Shown here piece by piece: positions 62,001-64,000 of a stretch of 64,000 nucleotides of DNA (its first letter is position 1; every line of letters begins with the position of its first letter). The DNA comes from Salvator merianae (Eukaryota; Chordata; Lepidosauria; Squamata; Teiidae), in the NCBI GenBank assembly GCA_003586115.2, contig QVOM02000112.1, forward strand, positions 45,810,743 through 45,874,742. Reading direction: 5' to 3'. Below the pieces are notes generated by a model. It had not been told where the DNA came from and did not search any database. It worked only from the letters and a program-made list of their open reading frames with translations. Made by a program: the position numbers and the translations under genes.

Positions 62001-63490
62001 ACTATCAAGATAATAGAGCCCCCCCCCCACATTCCCTCCCCACGTTTCCCCTTCGTCGCGGCCCTCTCCCTGCTTTTGCTCTACTTTTAAATTGTGCAAT
62101 TGCGCAAAAGTGCACTTGCAAGGGAGCAGAAATCCCCATCAGCCCTTTAAAAAGCTTAATTGTGTGGTACATATAGTTTTAAAGTTCTGCTTGTGTAGAT
62201 AGAGGCTGTAGGAGGGAGAAGGAGCAAATGGCGAATGACTAGTAATGCTGCCAAGTGAATCCATGTTCTGAGGCAGCAACGGGGACATACAGACAGCGGA
62301 GCTTGTCTTTCCCGCCCCTGTGACGTCAAGATTTGAACGTTGGGACTGCAGCCAATCACTGAATGCAGAGGGAGGAGAATTTGACGAGGGGTGGAGGCAG
62401 AAAAGGCACTGTTTCTCCGTGCCCAGCATGGGAACTGTCAGTGTGAGAACGAGCAAGTATGAATTGAGTCCGTGTTAAACTGTAACTGTGGGAACGATCA
62501 GAAGACGAATTCAGTCCTTGTATTCTTCTGATACGGATTAAATTTACGATGTCGGACTGCGGCCCAAGAGACAACAAACAGAACAGAGCACATAGAGACA
62601 GATAGGTTCTAGTTGTCAAGGGAGTAAGACAAAGGCATATACTGTCACCATAATCTGTTTAACTTATATGTAGAATATGTAATATTAAAAAAATGACCTG
62701 GAAGAAGATGAATATGGCTTTAAGGTAGGTAGGAGAAACACTTTCAACCTCAGATATACTGATAATACCACACTACTAACAGAAAAAGAAATTTAAAGGC
62801 CTTACTGGCTTGAGTCAAAAAAAAAGTGAGAAGATAGTTTTAAGCCTAATTCTTAAAAAGACAAAGAGCCTGTCAACAGGACCAAACACCAATGTCCAGG
62901 TAGAAGCTCTGGAAACAATTGATGAGCTTTGTCTCCTGAGATCCATGATTAATGCTAAAGGGAACTCAGGAAGTACACTAAATGTTGGCACTGAGAAGAG
63001 TAGCAATGGAAGGTTTAAAGAAGATTTTTAAATGTTGCAATGTCTCACTGAACCCAGAGATCAAAATGGTTAATGTGCTATGGCGAAAGAATGCGAAAGC
63101 TGGATAATGACAAAGCAAGGCTGGAAACGTAGACTCTTTTGAACTCTGGTATTGGAGAGGGCTCCTCCGGGTACCATGGATACCTAAAAAGACCAATCAG
63201 TGGATTCTAGACCAAACAAAATCTAAATATTTATTAGAACTACAAATGACAAGGCTTAAACTGTCGTACTTCAGGCAAATAATGAGCATACCAAACTCCT
63301 TAGATAGCATGGTAATGCTTGGGAAAGTAGAAGGGAGAAGAAGAGGGAGAGGAGGGTAGCCCGAGAATAGGCAGATAGACTCAATTGCTACTGAAATGGA
63401 AGCCTAGCTGGCAAAGGTAATCGAAGACCTTTCTGTCTGGAGGAAGTTAATCCATATGGCCACCAAGAGTCAGCTATGACTAGATGGCTT
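59060..63490 (+). mobile_element. BovB (RTE) LINE, nearly full length, decayed and interrupted
   Basis: The 5' part has GGTAAACCACTTCTG (59147). The endonuclease follows: LNEGKLELVKREMNCLNLDI at 59386-59445, and the late GADCGSDHELL-type block near 59960. Then come ELNREIQRSVRRDKEEYCDN and KGRTRSVFKKIRKLKRKF (60552-60700), and the reverse transcriptase with CFDYRKSLDCVDHVKLWKVL (61278-61337). After an insertion (61398-62563) it resumes, with YTDN in place of YADD at 62755-62766, and ends near 63490. About 3.3 kb remain without the insert, close to full BovB length. An AT-rich stretch at about 60325-60530 may be a second insertion. Confidence 0.88.
61398..62563. mobile_element. Unrecognised 1,166-bp element with terminal inverted repeats, inside BovB
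   Basis: BovB sequence stops at TGACCAA (61391-61397) and resumes at CCAAGAGACAAC (62564), so CCAA is duplicated. The left terminus GCCGCGTTCCGAC (61399-61411) and the reverse complement of the right terminus, GCCGCAGTCCGAC (62551-62563), agree at 11 of 13 bases. The first bases also form a tight hairpin with 9-bp arms, AATGCCGCG and CGCGGCATT. The interior is GC-richer than its host, has G and C homopolymer runs at 61951 and 62023, a CRE-like TGACGTCA near 62321, and an inverted CCAAT-like AGCCAATCA near 62350. No transposase or other protein domain is visible. Confidence 0.7.
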
Positions 63491-64000
63491 CAGGCAAACA
63501 AGCCATGCAAGCTCAGATGTTATATAGTCAAAGATTTCTGTATAGGCCTTCACATGTCCTCTGGAACACACAATGGAATAATTAAGACATTTGTCACTGA
63601 CACATTTTGGCAACACGATTCAGTGGTGAGACAGTTACACCGAAAAAGAGGAAGGCCCACCTGCTTTCCAGACAGTGCCAGGGTGAGAGCCGAGGTTGCT
63701 GTCTGCCATTGGTAGGACATCTGCTGGTGCTACTTGTTGCTTTTGCAAGAGTCTTTGTAGAACAGGGAGACAGGAGTTAGCAGTTCCTCTTCACACCTGT
63801 TTGCACTTTTCTTCAGGGGCGTGAATCAGGGGTCACAGATTTTGTTCAGTGTTTTTTCATGGGTTCAGCTCTTTATTTTTTTTATTTTCTGTGTTTTCTT
63901 TGTATTGTTTGTATTTTCTGCTTAATTTTATAATGGATAATTTTGTGGTGTCCATATTGTATTCCATTTCTTCATTGTTTTGAACATCCTTGAGCAGTTT
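63491..64000. other. Window end, no gene seen
   Basis: T-rich at the end. No recognisable exon or repeat. Confidence 0.4.

Noticed and set aside
61398..62563. Solo retroviral LTR as explanation for the insert in BovB
   Set aside because: It starts with TG but does not end in CA, and the inverted repeat is longer than usual for LTRs. Not fully excluded without other copies.
48390..64000. TMEM47 or PRRG1 coding exons downstream of the CpG island
   Set aside because: No frame resembles the membrane segments of TMEM47 or the Gla domain of PRRG1; naming the gene would be a guess.

Overview
This window is vertebrate nuclear DNA. The repeat mixture points to a squamate reptile (lizard or snake): BovB (RTE) LINEs, a degenerate Sauria-type SINE, tRNA-derived SINEs, L2 and CR1 LINEs, a squamate-style L1, Penelope-like elements and many short inverted-repeat DNA elements. 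I cannot name the species from sequence alone.

The one gene I can prove is the 5' part of CFAP47 (cilia and flagella associated protein 47) on the minus strand. Twelve coding exons lie between 25143 (ATG) and 1643. Every intron has GT..AG borders and all exon phases join without a break, giving 686 codons of open frame. The rest of the gene (the human protein is about 3,200 residues) lies beyond position 1. The introns hold L2, Penelope-like, BovB, SINE and MITE insertions. Just upstream of the ATG is a GC-rich promoter with two perfect matches to the RFX X-box consensus, as expected for a ciliary gene.

From 25.6 kb to 48 kb I find no conventional gene. The stretch is a pile of nested mobile elements: palindromic MITEs; an L2 copy at 29.2-31.3 kb; a CR1-like LINE at 35.7-39.1 kb broken by a Penelope-like fragment and a MITE; and an L1 ORF2 at 40.7-43.4 kb split by a CR1 3' end plus a GC-rich MITE.

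At 48.4-49.4 kb there is a CpG-rich block that looks like a promoter with an untranslated first exon on the plus strand. No coding exon that I recognise follows it within the window. It could start a gene whose coding exons lie beyond 64 kb, or a lncRNA.

From 55.8 kb to the end the window holds a BovB 3' half, an L2 3' end, and an almost full-length decayed BovB (about 59.06-63.49 kb). The last is interrupted by a 1,166-bp GC-rich element with imperfect 13-bp terminal inverted repeats and a 4-bp CCAA target duplication. I do not recognise that element, and it is the best candidate here for something undescribed.
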